From Ciona intestinalis (lineage: Eukaryota > Chordata > Ascidiacea > Phlebobranchia > Cionidae), in the NCBI RefSeq assembly GCF_000224145.3, contig NW_004190496.2, positions 248,001 through 312,000 on the forward strand: a stretch of 64,000 bases of DNA, read 5' to 3'. Below the pieces are notes generated by a model. It was not told the DNA's origin and did no database searches. It saw nothing but the letters and a program-made list of their open reading frames with translations. Numbering within the stretch: position 1 is the stretch's first letter; every line of letters begins with the position of its first letter. Below, in pieces: positions 36,599-47,800 of the stretch. The position numbers and the translations under genes are program-made.

Positions 36599-39500
36599 AT
36601 GTCGCTCAGTTTGGAAAGGCTTATGTGTGTTCTGTCTATAGCATCTTCTGGTTTATGCACTTATTTATTCTTTGCGTTTGCAACTGCAGGAAGACTGAAA
36701 CTCCCGGGATCCGGTTAGTATATTTGAAGCTATTTGTTGGTAAACTATAATCGGGTACGAGGTGTATGAAACAAAACACCCATATACCACTGTCGATGTC
36801 CCACAGCGCGAGGCTAAACAAAAGTTATAGTGGTGTGGGGGAAGATGGAACACCTTTAGCACATAATATCCAAATATCCTGACCATGTTTTAAATAATTA
36901 ACAACGGTCTATGAGAGTCGTGAGGATACGGTTTTATATTTCATTGAATGTTTTTTGTTTACTACTACGCGGGACGAGAAAATGGTATGAAAAGGTGTCC
37001 CATCTCCCCCCATCATCCTGCTATACATGTATTCATACAACTGAAGATTTGCTTACTAGTCACGCTTATAAGCAATACATTTGCACCCGCCCAGTGAAAA
37101 TAATCAATTAATATGATTAATCGCAGATGTGTATACTCGTTCACCGTTATATGTTGCCAACAAGTACAACGTTGATAATGACCCCTCCCAAAGCATGGTA
37201 AGCTGCATTAATTTAAAACTTTTTTTTAAACTGCGCATACAGTATGCAACACAGCGGGGTCGTACAACAGTGGTTAGCACGTATGTTTAACGCCAAGTTA
37301 CAAGTTTATAAGGCTAGTTGTTGCTACATTGTGGGTAAACGCGTCCTTGGGCAGGCCCACAAAACCTCTAACGGTAAAAATATTAAACAAAAATCTACAA
37401 AACCCACGAAGTTATACATGCGTGGAGCGTGCTGGTACAACTCTTGCACGAGTCGTATAAAACCCACGCACTATAACGACTGCAATTGGCCTCATAAATA
37501 AATTACATCCATTATTAATTGCTTTATTTTTAGGTTTCAATTGCTTGGCCGATCACCCTGCTCTCAAATTTGCTTGCATCTATATGCTTGTATAAAATCT
37601 GTAAGACCCGCAACATTTTTCCACCGGTAAGCCAATACAAAAACACTCAGTTTGTACATACATCTTACGCCGCTTGTAACTATGTGTCATACATTATGGT
37701 AAAATTCTTACTGCATTGTGGGTGATTTAGCTGCAGAACGATTTTTTACACTTTCGTTTAAAGATAGTTTTTTTTATATGACTATGTATTTTTTTTACTT
37801 GACAAGGTGTTTTACTTCACCTGGTCTGCCGGTTCGATCCTATCTGGTGTGTGGACATTCACATTTGATCGTGAACTTCATCTTATATCAGCTGTATTGG
37901 TTGGTATGATTTGCGTTTTTGCCCCAATACAGCTTTACACTGGGGTTAAAACGTATCACAAGAAACAGCAGGATATGTCGGGTGGGTGGTAACTAATTTC
38001 CTATTGTATTATCTCACGAAAAATAAGTGCAAATCATTTACGTGGTCAGGCGTACTTTACAAAATATGAAAATACCCTCAATATTCTTTTACAACGCTAC
38101 ATTTACTTTACTGTAACTCGTAGGCGAGTGTAAGGTGTATCAAAAAGATCACCCGTGCTATAACGACTGTGGTTGCCACGAGTTTGCATGAGTTATTCAT
38201 TTATTTAGCAGATGGCGCGCTATATGACCGCGACACCGCGCCAGATATAGACACGCAAAACCGTGAAACGTTTCATATTAGTAGGGTGGGGAAGAAGGGA
38301 CATATTTTGATTCTATTTTCTCGTCCAATTTGGTAGTAAACGAAGAACATTTAAAAAATTATCAAACTATATCCTCACGACTTCCATAGATCGTTGTCAA
38401 TTGTTTAAAACACGATTAGGATATTTGGATATTATGTGTTAAATGTGTCACATCTTCCCCCACACCACTATAACTTTTGTTTAACCTTGCGCTGTGGAAC
38501 ATCTTCCCCCACACTACTGTATTTAAAAAAAATTATTCAAGTTTGTGATTCCACTTAACAGTAGTGTGAATCTGTTTATAACATACTTCATCACAGATAA
38601 ACTAAAATGGGGTCTTGAGCGAGTGGTGTTTGATAGCCTTGGTATAATGATGACGTGGACTTTCACAGCTATGACATCAACTTTAACTTACGCCATTGCC
38701 TACCAATACTCATATCACTTGGAAAAACCTGTTTTGAGAGGTATGAAATATTCAGAGCTCATACTTTCTTTTGAAATTCTTGGTTGTTAAGGCATATATA
38801 TAGTTAAAATGCTTAGAACAATCATGTTTGTTTTGGAATAGCAGTCTTGACTAACGACATGCAGAGTCGCTAACCATTATGTGAACTTTGTTAGAAATAA
38901 ATTTTTGTAGTTTAATTGGAGTGCCAAAGTTGAATGGTCTCAAAATCAATGATCGAAAATAATAGTTAAACTTTTCGCACTGTGATACACTAAAGAATCA
39001 CTCCGACCAACATATACTTAATGTTTACAATCTCTCTATTTGTTTAGCTTGGCCCGGACGTGACGTAGCAGTGGTAGCAGGCACACTACTTTATACAGGC
39101 GCCCAGTTATTGTGGATTGCCTACGATATGATTATATACCCAAAATATACAAGTTGCTTACGTAGTGTTTACCCAATGACAAGCTTCTGCAGCCTCGGGT
39201 TGTTCTTTTCAAACTATGACAGCGGAAATGGTAAATACGTATGGTGGTGGTATACTCAATCATTGGGCACGTTAGTGACTTTATAGATAATATTAATCAA
39301 ACTATAATGTTTAGCGGATAGGCATCAAAAGCTTTTTTTCACATGATTGTTACAACTGATCACAATTAATATAGTAGAGTGGGGGAAGATGGGACACCTT
39401 TAGCACATAATATCCAAGTATCTTGATAGTGTTTTAAACAATTAACAACGTTCTTTCGGAGTCGTGAGGATACGGTTTAATAATTCTTTAAATGTTCTTC

Positions 39501-39883
39501 GTTTACCACCAAATGTGAGGAGAAAATAGAATGAAAAGGTGTCCCATCTTCCCCCACCCTACTATACGTTACTTATAGTGACCACAAAAACTGTTAGATG
39601 CTGTTTCCGTTTTTGAACTTTGTTGGTACCTTTAAATCTCATTGCGGCATCTCTGCTGCTTACATACAAATTCAAATTTTCGGTCATATACCCATTAAGT
39701 AATTTGCAGTATGCTAACACGTACAAACATTGTTTAATGGCTTTCGTTGCAGGAATGAATTATCACAACCTAGCCTACTTAGTTCTCGGATTGAATGCGA
39801 CATTCTTTTTCATCCTTCGGGACAAATTGAAGGGAAAAGTTCAAAACTCCGCAATCTATTATGAAAATAAAAAGATGGACTAA
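36599..39883 (+). CDS. Multi-pass membrane protein, tandem paralogue A (family not recognised)
   Basis: Seven exons, 303 aa, all GT/AG and in phase: 36599-36713, 37127-37197, 37534-37626, 37807-37981, 38597-38740, 39048-39230, 39753-39883 (stop TAA 39881-39883). I predict six to eight membrane segments by eye: exon 1 (IASSGLCTYLFFAFATAG), exon 3 (VSIAWPITLLSNLLASI), two in exon 4 (VFYFTWSAGSILSGVWTF; ISAVLVGMICVFAPIQL), exon 5 (SLGIMMTWTFTAMTSTL), one or two in exon 6, one in exon 7 (LAYLVLGLNATFFFIL). Exon 2 is a short polar loop (DVYTRSPLYVANKYN). The C-terminus is lysine-rich. Exon lengths 71, 93, 144 and 183 are identical in paralogue B next door, so the pair arose by tandem duplication. 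Aromatic and tryptophan-rich helices stand out (SIAWP, GVWTFTFDRELH). I cannot assign a function. A polyadenylation hexamer AATAAA lies near 39935. Confidence 0.88.
36826..37025. mobile_element. MITE, GGGGGAAGATGGG type
   Basis: TATAGTGGTGTGGGGGAAG to CATCTCCCCCCATCATCC; intron 1 of membrane protein A. Confidence 0.85.
37235..37505 (+). mobile_element. SINE-like repeat, near full length
   Basis: Head ACAGTGGTTAGCACGTATGT, middle CATTGTGGGTAAACGCGTCC, body with CACGCACTATAACGACTGCA, tail CATAAATAAATTACA. Intron 2 of membrane protein A, about 30 bases before exon 3. Confidence 0.75.
38277..38521. mobile_element. MITE plus an extra terminal fragment
   Basis: A complete copy (38277-38472) is followed by a second right terminus (CATCTTCCCCCACACTACTG at about 38501). 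Intron 4 of membrane protein A. Confidence 0.8.
39370..39566. mobile_element. MITE, GGGGGAAGATGGG type
   Basis: TATAGTAGAGTGGGGGAAG to CATCTTCCCCCACCCTAC; intron 6 of membrane protein A. Near-canonical ends suggest a younger copy. Confidence 0.9.
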
Positions 39884-40007
39884 ACAGTTTTACTGGGCCC
39901 AGAAATGGAGTCATCAAATCTGTATGTTTCTATTGTAATAAAGTTATAATTATGAATGAATAAATGTAACTGTTTTATCACATCGTTACATAAATGACAT
40001 TAAACTG

Positions 40008-40193
40008 GGTGGGGGAAGATGGGACACCTTTTATCTCCATTTTCTCGTTCCATTGTAGTAAACAAAGAATATTTAAAGAATTATAAAACCGTATCTTCAC
40101 GACTCCCATAGATCGTTGTTATTTGTTTAAAAAGCAATCAGGATATTTGGATGCTATGTGTTAAAGGTGTCCCATCTCCCCCCAACCTACTAC
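40008..40193. mobile_element. MITE, GGGGGAAGATGGG type
   Basis: GGGTGGGGGAAGATGGGAC to CATCTCCCCCCAACCTAC; between membrane proteins A and B. Confidence 0.85.
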
Positions 40194-40464
40194 ACATGTT
40201 TTCTCGCAAATTGTTATTATATAAATGAAATTAAATTGTGATTTATTTTCATTTCGATTTGTGCATGTTATTCTAACCTCTCTTTACTGTATAACCGAAG
40301 ATACAAAATAAAGTTGTATTGTACATAATATATGATATAATTGTTGTTTAAATACAACTATATTGCAGAGTTGCATGAAATGTTCGGTAATTAAAACAAG
40401 GCGACGAACAAATAAAGTTTAAATGGGACGTGTGCAATCGCTTAGAGAGCTTTTATATAAACAT

Positions 40465-40607
40465 ATAGTAGGGTGGGGAAGATGGGACACCTTTTCACTC
40501 TATTTTCTCGTCCCATTTAGTAGTAAACAAAGAACATTAAAAATAAAATAAAACCGTTTCCTCACGACCACCACAAACCTATATTAATCGTTTAAAACAT
40601 AGCCACC
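40465..40607. mobile_element. MITE, truncated (left part only)
   Basis: Begins TATAGTAGGGTGGGGAAG but the right inverted end is absent. Confidence 0.75.
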
Positions 40608-40890
40608 AGTCAATCAGAGGTTTAACAACATTTTATGATGTTTTTACTGTTTCTAAAATTGATTAAAATGATTCAAACCCAAAACATAAGCACTAATCGC
40701 ACTGTGTCTGAAACGGGATTAGCGTCATACGTGTATAATGAACATAAACAGAGAGAAATAGGTTATCATGCTGTGTATAAAGCACGATTCTTTGTTGCGG
40801 CAATCTATTTCCGTTTAGTTTCATGCAAATAATATTCATATATAGTCCACCTCTAGAGTTTGTACATTCATAAATCGTTCAGGAGTCGTT

Positions 40891-43038
40891 ATGGAAAAGT
40901 CGCTTTGCAAGATTGCGTTTGTGGGTACAGCAGTTTCCTTTACTCTTTATCTGCTGTTTGGAGCAAATAAGTTTGTGCGTTCGTTTATTGGTAGGTGAAA
41001 TTTTCTATGTGCAGTAATGGGGGTAGGATGAGACACCATTTGCACCTAAACCCCATATTTTCTGCGTGTGTTTTAACGATTAACAAATTTTTGAGAGTCG
41101 TGAGAATGTGGTTATTTATTTCAGTAAATATTTATAATAAACAGAAAAACTAACTAAAAACAAGTATTAATCCATACTCTACTCTACTGTAATAAAGCCA
41201 AACAGAACACCCGTGTTATTACAAATGTCTGCCCGCCACACAAAAATAAATAATTACTTTAATTGATTGATTGCAGATTTGCATGGCTCCGATCCAGCTA
41301 CAGTTTCTGCCAAGTACCACGTACCGTTTGCTCCCTCTAAACCATTGGTAGGTTTTGAAAATTTGATATTGAGGCTGTTATATAAAACTGTTATATAAAA
41401 TCGTAAAATCGTTCGAGCCGTATATAGTAGGGTGGGGGAAGATGGAACACATTTTTATTCTGTTTTTTCGTTCCATTTCGTAGTAAACAGAAAACATTCA
41501 AAAAATTACAAAACTGTTTCCTTACGACTCCCATTGACCGTTGTTAATTGTTTTAAACACGATCGAGATATTTGGATATTATGTGCTCAAAGTGTCCCAT
41601 CTTCCCCCACCCTACTATATATCATATATGGCCATGTTTGTGTTAAAATGTTTTAGTCTATAACTTTTAAAGTCACTCGGATTTAGTTCATACATAATAT
41701 TATTTGTTTCAGATTGCTATTGCTTGGCCACTTGATTTTATTTCAACCATGATAGCGGAACTTTATTTAATTTCCATTGTACACCAGAAACAAATATTCC
41801 CAAAGGTGATTTTTAAAAGTCTATATATCAGTTAAATTGGTAGATTAACCGAATTTATATTTTTATATTCATGTTTCTTATATCAATGATTTCATAGGTC
41901 TTTTACCTAAGTTGGATAGTTGGCGCCGTTACTTCTTCAATTTGGACGTTTGCGTTTGCTAAAGAATTACATGTCATCTCGTTCGCTTCGATCATATTAA
42001 AACTCCTTCTTCTTGGTATGCAACTGACAGTGGGAATGATAGTGATGAAGAAGTCCGAGGTTATTACAGGTTAATAATAATAGGCGTTATAGTGTCTAGG
42101 CCAGAGACACATCTGCCTCTAATCCATACCCTCTGCGAATTTTAAATTAAATGTACTTGTAGAAAGGCAACGTTGGTTTCTTGAACGTATTGTAATGGAT
42201 AGTCTGGGAATTTTAACAACATGGACTATCACTGCTTTTTCTGCTATAGTAACACACGTGTTGGCATGGGAGTATTCGGCACATTTGGAAGTGCCCGTTT
42301 TCCGTGGTAAGTATATGGGTTTAATAGGAAACATTCAAGGTTATGCAACATGTATGCAGTCGTTAAAGTAAATAAATGAACTTATTTACGTTTGTGCGGC
42401 GGGCCAACGACAGTTTTAACAAATGTGTTTTGTTACATACACCTAATAGTGCCCGTTTATGAGTTACCACATAACTTTGTAGATGAGAGACAGACACGCT
42501 AACCACTATACACCACGCGACAGTTCATGTATATGAATTACACTTGAAATATCAAGTATTGGATTGGCAAATAAACTCTTTCACTTTCTAGATTGGATTA
42601 GCTTTGAGGTTGCTTGCATTGCTGGCATAGGAACCCTTGTTACATCATTTGCAATCTGGACGATATGTGACCTTGTTTTATTTCCTTCATACACATCGTG
42701 CATTCGGACAGTTTACCCGATGTATGTATTTGGTGGGATAGGAATTTTCCTCTCAAACTACGACGCGGAAAAAGGTAAACAAATTGTAAACAATAATGTT
42801 CTCGTATATAAAGCCTTCGTACGTATTGTAGGGTGGGGTAAGATGGACTCGTTCCAGTCGATCTTTTTAAATTCATTCTCAGAGTTAAAACATATATATT
42901 CCTATTATACAATTTAATATTCTTTCAGGTTTAAACGGTTACAACGTCATTTGTTTAATCCTGGGGCTCGTAGCTTCTGTGATTTTTATTTATCGGAATA
43001 AAATCAAAGGAGATGCCAACAAACAAAAGGATTTTTAA
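40891..43038 (+). CDS. Multi-pass membrane protein, tandem paralogue B (family not recognised)
   Basis: Seven exons, 290 aa: 40891-40990, 41277-41347, 41713-41805, 41898-42069, 42163-42306, 42592-42774, 42929-43038 (stop TAA). The layout copies paralogue A exon by exon, with the same phases (1,0,0,1,1,1). Shared positions include IAIAWP (A: VSIAWP), SSIWTFAFAKELHVIS (A: SGVWTFTFDRELHLIS), SLGILTTWTITAFSA (A: SLGIMMTWTFTAMTS), YTSCIRTVYPMYVFGGIG (A: YTSCLRSVYPMTSFCSLG) and LSNYDAEKG. Exon 1 is a start-proximal hydrophobic segment (IAFVGTAVSFTLYLLFG). Divergence is clear over most residues, so the duplication is not recent. Gene A ends about 1.0 kb upstream on the same strand; the gap holds two MITE copies. 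Function unknown; an integral membrane role is all the sequence supports. Confidence 0.88.
41422..41618. mobile_element. MITE, GGGGGAAGATGGG type
   Basis: TATAGTAGGGTGGGGGAAG to CATCTTCCCCCACCCTAC; intron 2 of membrane protein B, a different intron from either MITE-bearing site that would match A exactly, so inserted after the duplication. Confidence 0.9.
42365..42520 (-). mobile_element. SINE-like repeat, minus orientation, truncated
   Basis: AAATGAACTTATTTACGTTT then GAGTTACCACATAACTTTGT and a short head remnant (CACGCTAACCACTATACAC). Membrane protein B intron 5. Confidence 0.65.
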
Positions 43039-43590
43039 TCTCCAACGAGTGATGTAACAACTTTTTTGAGTTCTGTTTATAACGAAAAAAATATGTTGAG
43101 TTATAACACGTGTGTTTACTCACACATCGTATAACCAAGAGTGCAACTTTGCGAAAACGTTTTTTTGTGTGTTTTCTGCATAGCGACTTATTTAGACAAC
43201 CTAAGTGATTACTTTTGATTCGAAAATATGAAAGACCGAAGGAAATTTCACCAAGCAAGTGGGTTGGAATTCACAAAGATTGATGCGCCACATTAACTAT
43301 TAACATAACTTCTCTTATATCTGTCACTATATTACTCTTATTTTAAACAAGATTTGACCAAAATATAACATGATTAATATGAATTGTAAATCCACAAAAC
43401 TTTAAGATCATTCTTTTTAGTGTCTTTGGTGTTCTTTAAAATTAAAACGTTTCGGAAATGACGTTTAATAACCGCCTGGCATACGGCGATGTGCTTGGAT
43501 ACAACAACAAATATATTAAAGCAGTTAAGCCAGTGGTTGTTTAGTACTTTGGTTTGTTCGCATGAATGCGACTTATTTTTGGTTTCGACA

Positions 43591-44156
43591 ATGAATAAAT
43601 TAACTTTTTTCTTGCTTGTTTTCTTCGGCCTCTTTTTTCTCACCGAAACTACGTTTGCCAAAGTGCGTAAGGACAAGATAAAGACATACCACCGTAAGAA
43701 ACTATTTGTTACTCGGTTATTATTGGGGCTCATTTCACTCTGTAATAATATTTACAGTGAAGTGTTACATAAGCAGTATGAAAACGTCTTATAAATTTAC
43801 CCTAAACTTTGTAGATTGTATAATAGATTGGGTTAAGATGGTACATGTTTTCATTTTTTTATACTGCCCTGTTTGGTAGTTAACAAAAAACATTTACAGA
43901 AACAATATTTGTATTCTCACAACTTAAAGCGTTATTAATTGATAAAACACGAATAGGAAATATAGGGTACCGTGTTCTAACGGTAGGCGGCGGTACCACA
44001 ACCTTCCGTTTAAGCGCTTAATCGCACCACATTTGGACCAAACTATTCCAAATAAGCGGGGTTGACTCTATATCTTATATCGTTTCAGGTTTCGGTCCTT
44101 TCGGAGAATTATCAAAGGATGTGATTGATTATTATGAACAATTGATGAATCAGTAG
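43591..44156 (+). CDS. Small putative secreted protein, two exons
   Basis: Predicted 56 aa. Exon 1, 43591-43693, starts with a strong signal-peptide-like stretch (MNKLTFFLLVFFGLFFLTET then TFA) and then a basic segment KVRKDKIKTYH. Exon 2, 44089-44156, adds FGPFGELSKDVIDYYEQLMN plus Q and ends at TAG; its acceptor is a good tttcag. The donor after 43693 (C|GTAAGA) and a second donor after ~43672 (C|GTAAGG) are both phase 1 and both join exon 2 in frame, so 49- and 56-residue forms are possible. No cysteines are present in the mature part. An AATAAA lies near 44194. It sits between paralogue B and EFL1, both on the same strand, and does not resemble either. Coding status is inferred from the splice-joined frame and signal peptide only. 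Confidence 0.55.
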
Positions 44157-44859
44157 ACGGCCAAACCTGCCTCATGTCTCCTGGCAACGCCAATAAATTA
44201 TTAAACATGCATGTATTTTGTGTTTTCAATGCTTCAGCCTATTTTACGAAATTTAATAACACCGCGGTAGGTGCATGAGAACTTTGTACCTCTTATTAGC
44301 ATATTCCGAATACAACACACCAAGCTAAAAGAATGAGGAAAGTTAGTAATAGCGTCAATGGAATTTGAAAAGAACAAAATGTTAATGTACGTGCTTGTTC
44401 ATTAAAACTGTGCCAAAGGACAAATGAGCGCTTTATGCCTATTTTCAACTACGGGGAAGTCCAGGTATTTCACCATCACAGAAAATTTTAGCCTGACTTT
44501 ATCGTACACCTTACAGCCACATTTTTTTCCATTATTTTGATTCAATAGCTGGAAAATAAAATGTGAGTAGATAAAATGCTGTAGGTGATAGTATAAAGTG
44601 CAAACACGCGTGTGTGCTTTTGTATTCAATTTTTGCATATGTGTTTTATCAACAATATATATGTTGTTAGTTTCTTTTTATGACATTAGAATTATGTGTT
44701 CGCTTTCATTTTTTCACATTTGCAAATGATAAAACGTCTTGCACAGATATAAAAACAGCAAGAATTTAGAAATATAAAAAAACGGTTGAAGCTTACTTAG
44801 CTTAGTATGTAAAGTGGTTTAATTTTGCATTAGCTTTTTAATACAAATTAAAGGTCACC

Positions 44860-47800
44860 ATGAAAGCAACAGACATTGAAAACGTGAAACAACTTCAGAA
44901 AAATTCGCAAAATATTCGGAACATTTGTATATTGGCACATGTTGACCATGGTAGGCGATATTTTATTTCTTTAAATTAATGTTGTTTAATCTTTTTTTGT
45001 AAATACTATTCACTTCTTTTCATGTAACAGAATTAGTTTTTGTGTAAATTTCTGTAACATAATTCCAAATATATTGTGTTGTATTGAAGTTAGTTAAGAA
45101 CTGTACAAGAGAGTTCTCATTAGGGACTTTCATTTTCTGCATGCTAAGCTTAACTTTTAGTGTAGGCCTATGCCTTTTTTGGCGCGACAATTTTACACTA
45201 GTACCAAAATCTTAACTTTAAAAGAAATTTTTTTTTTAGGCAAAACAACTTTAGCCGATGCGTTAATTGCCAGCAATGGAATCATATCGAAAAGAATGGC
45301 TGGAAAGGTAAGAAATTACAACATATTTGATAATTAATTAAATAAAACAAACATAATATAGCCTATCTGTTGTATTTTTAAAGTATAAAGATTTACCAAT
45401 GTAGGCATATCACTTGTTCAGATCTGAATGGTAATGTTTGGGTTTTAGGTGCCATGGCAGGCCTGTTAAAAGTATTAAAGTTGTTCATGTTCTCGCATAT
45501 TTATGAAGTTGGAAGCTGTTTGCCGGGATTTTTTCGAAGTATAGACAAACATTTTTTTCTAATTTTCCAACAGTTACGATACATGGACAGCAGAGATGAT
45601 GAACAACTGAGGGGAATTACCATGAAATCAAGCGCAATATCTCTCCGTTATGCATTAGGTAACACGTTAACCTACTATTTGCGGGGGCAATTTGGTCAAA
45701 AATGACAATTTGGATCTATGAGTCATAAGTAACTGGGTTGAAGAAATTGCGTTAAGGGTCTTGCTAAAAGACATGTATGCCTGCAATGGTAGCAGCGACC
45801 AGAGGCGAGGCTCTCTACCATGGCACCCGACTTAAATGGTGGCACAATAGTAGCAAAGTCGAGCCTTGAACTCTGTATCTTCTAGACTATTTTCCAGAGG
45901 CGAGCGCTCCAACTACTGCACCATATTTAACAAATTTTTCTTTACAGCTGCAGGAGAAGAATATCTCATCAATTTAATTGATTCGCCCGGCCATGTTGAC
46001 TTTGGTAGTGAAGTTTGTACGGCAGTTCGACTTTGTGATGGAGCTATTGTTGTTGTAGACGTCGTGGAAGGTGTTTGCCCGCAGGTAAAGTTAATACTGT
46101 GACTCATATGTGTCACCTTTATTAGGTTCTTGGTAAAATCTTGGGTGACATCGCCAGTGGTTCAACCAGAGAGTTTTTGCTGTCATCAAAACAATTCTTG
46201 TTTTAATAATTAAAAGTCAAATTTGTCCATACAGACACACGCAGTTCTTCGGCAAGCTTGGCTGGAAAAGTTAAGCCCTATACTTGTGTTGAATAAAATA
46301 GATCGACTTATTACTGAACTCAAGTTTACCCCTGAGGAAGCCCATTTACATCTGCAACAAGTTTTGGAACAGGTTGGTATCTTAAAATAACATCATCTTT
46401 ATTGCTTTCCCTGCATGTATGAATGTTGTTGCTGTAAACATTTAATGATTTGTTAAAACACCATTTTAATTCGCTGCGATTGCAATAACTGAGGTATAAA
46501 CATAGCTAAATATATGGGAATTAACAGCAAATTAACAAGCTCAGGATAAAAAATTGGTTAAGAAGGGTTTGGAATACAGAAAATGAGAAAAACTATCACT
46601 CACAAAGTTACATATGTATTTACTTTGCAAAAAGGCACTATTGTTGCCCTACTGTGTGGATTAGGTTGCATTTATTCCTAGAATGGAATATACCAGAATA
46701 AATGCACATATCTTATTCAGGTGAATGCAGTTACTGGAAGTTTGTATTCTGCTGAAGTTTTAGAGAAAATCGGCCAAACTGAATCGTCCCAAGTTGAAAC
46801 TGAAAACGGAGAAGAGGTAAATAAAAAGTGTGAAAACTATTTGCATTCTTTTTCCAGTGCCATGGCATAGCGTCAGTGATTAGGTGCCACTTACCAAAGA
46901 ATACAAGGTCCGGTGCTGTCACAATTGTCAGCGTGTGTGACAACTTAACAACCATTCAACCCAATAAAAAATGTCATATGCGGTAACTTGTAAACCGGCA
47001 CAGGACCATATTATATGACCGCTGTTGCCCCACCACACAAAGATAAAAAAGCAGTATATCACTTCAAGTAATTTTCCTATATATTTGGTAGGTGGTATAT
47101 GACTGGAGCAGTGGGATAGCAGACACTGATGATTCAAAGTTATATTTTTCACCAAGTCATGGAAACGTTGTGTTTGCTTCTGCAGCCGATGGCTGGGGGT
47201 TCAAGTAAGTTTGTTTTGTTTGATATTGAATATATGTATATATATATATAATACATGGCTATGCATGACGTAGAACAAAAGGTGTGACATGGGTTTTACT
47301 TAAAACTCAGTGGCCTATTATGGATTCTTTAAGTAGTGGTCATGTAATAAGAAAAATCCCCCAAAATAACCAAGAAAGTATGAAATATTGAAATAACTTG
47401 TAAGTAAGAACGAGGTGTATAAAACAGAGCACCTGTGTTAAAACAACTGTTGTTGCTTCACCATGCAAAGATAAATAAGTTTTATTCGTGTATTATTTGA
47501 TTAAAATCTCCTTTTTACTTGAGGTGAGTGAAACAGAACAACTGTCGTTTTCCAGCACGCGAAGATAAATAAGTTTATTCATTTATTATTTAGAAAAATC
47601 CCATTTTTTCTCCAAACTCTTAGAATTCAACATTTTTCTCGCATATTTTCTACAAAACTTGGAATTCGTGAAAAAGTTTTAAACCGAACATTATGGGGGG
47701 ATTATTATGTGAATAATAAAGCCAAGAAGATTCTTAAAGGTGCACAGGTACTGTTGGGAAATGTTATGTGATATTGAATGGAAATTTAACTGTTTAACTA

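Noticed and set aside
43374-43733. Minus-strand 119-codon open frame
   Set aside because: Antisense to the small secreted-protein exon, Lys/Asn-rich as expected from AT-rich DNA, no splice or homology support.
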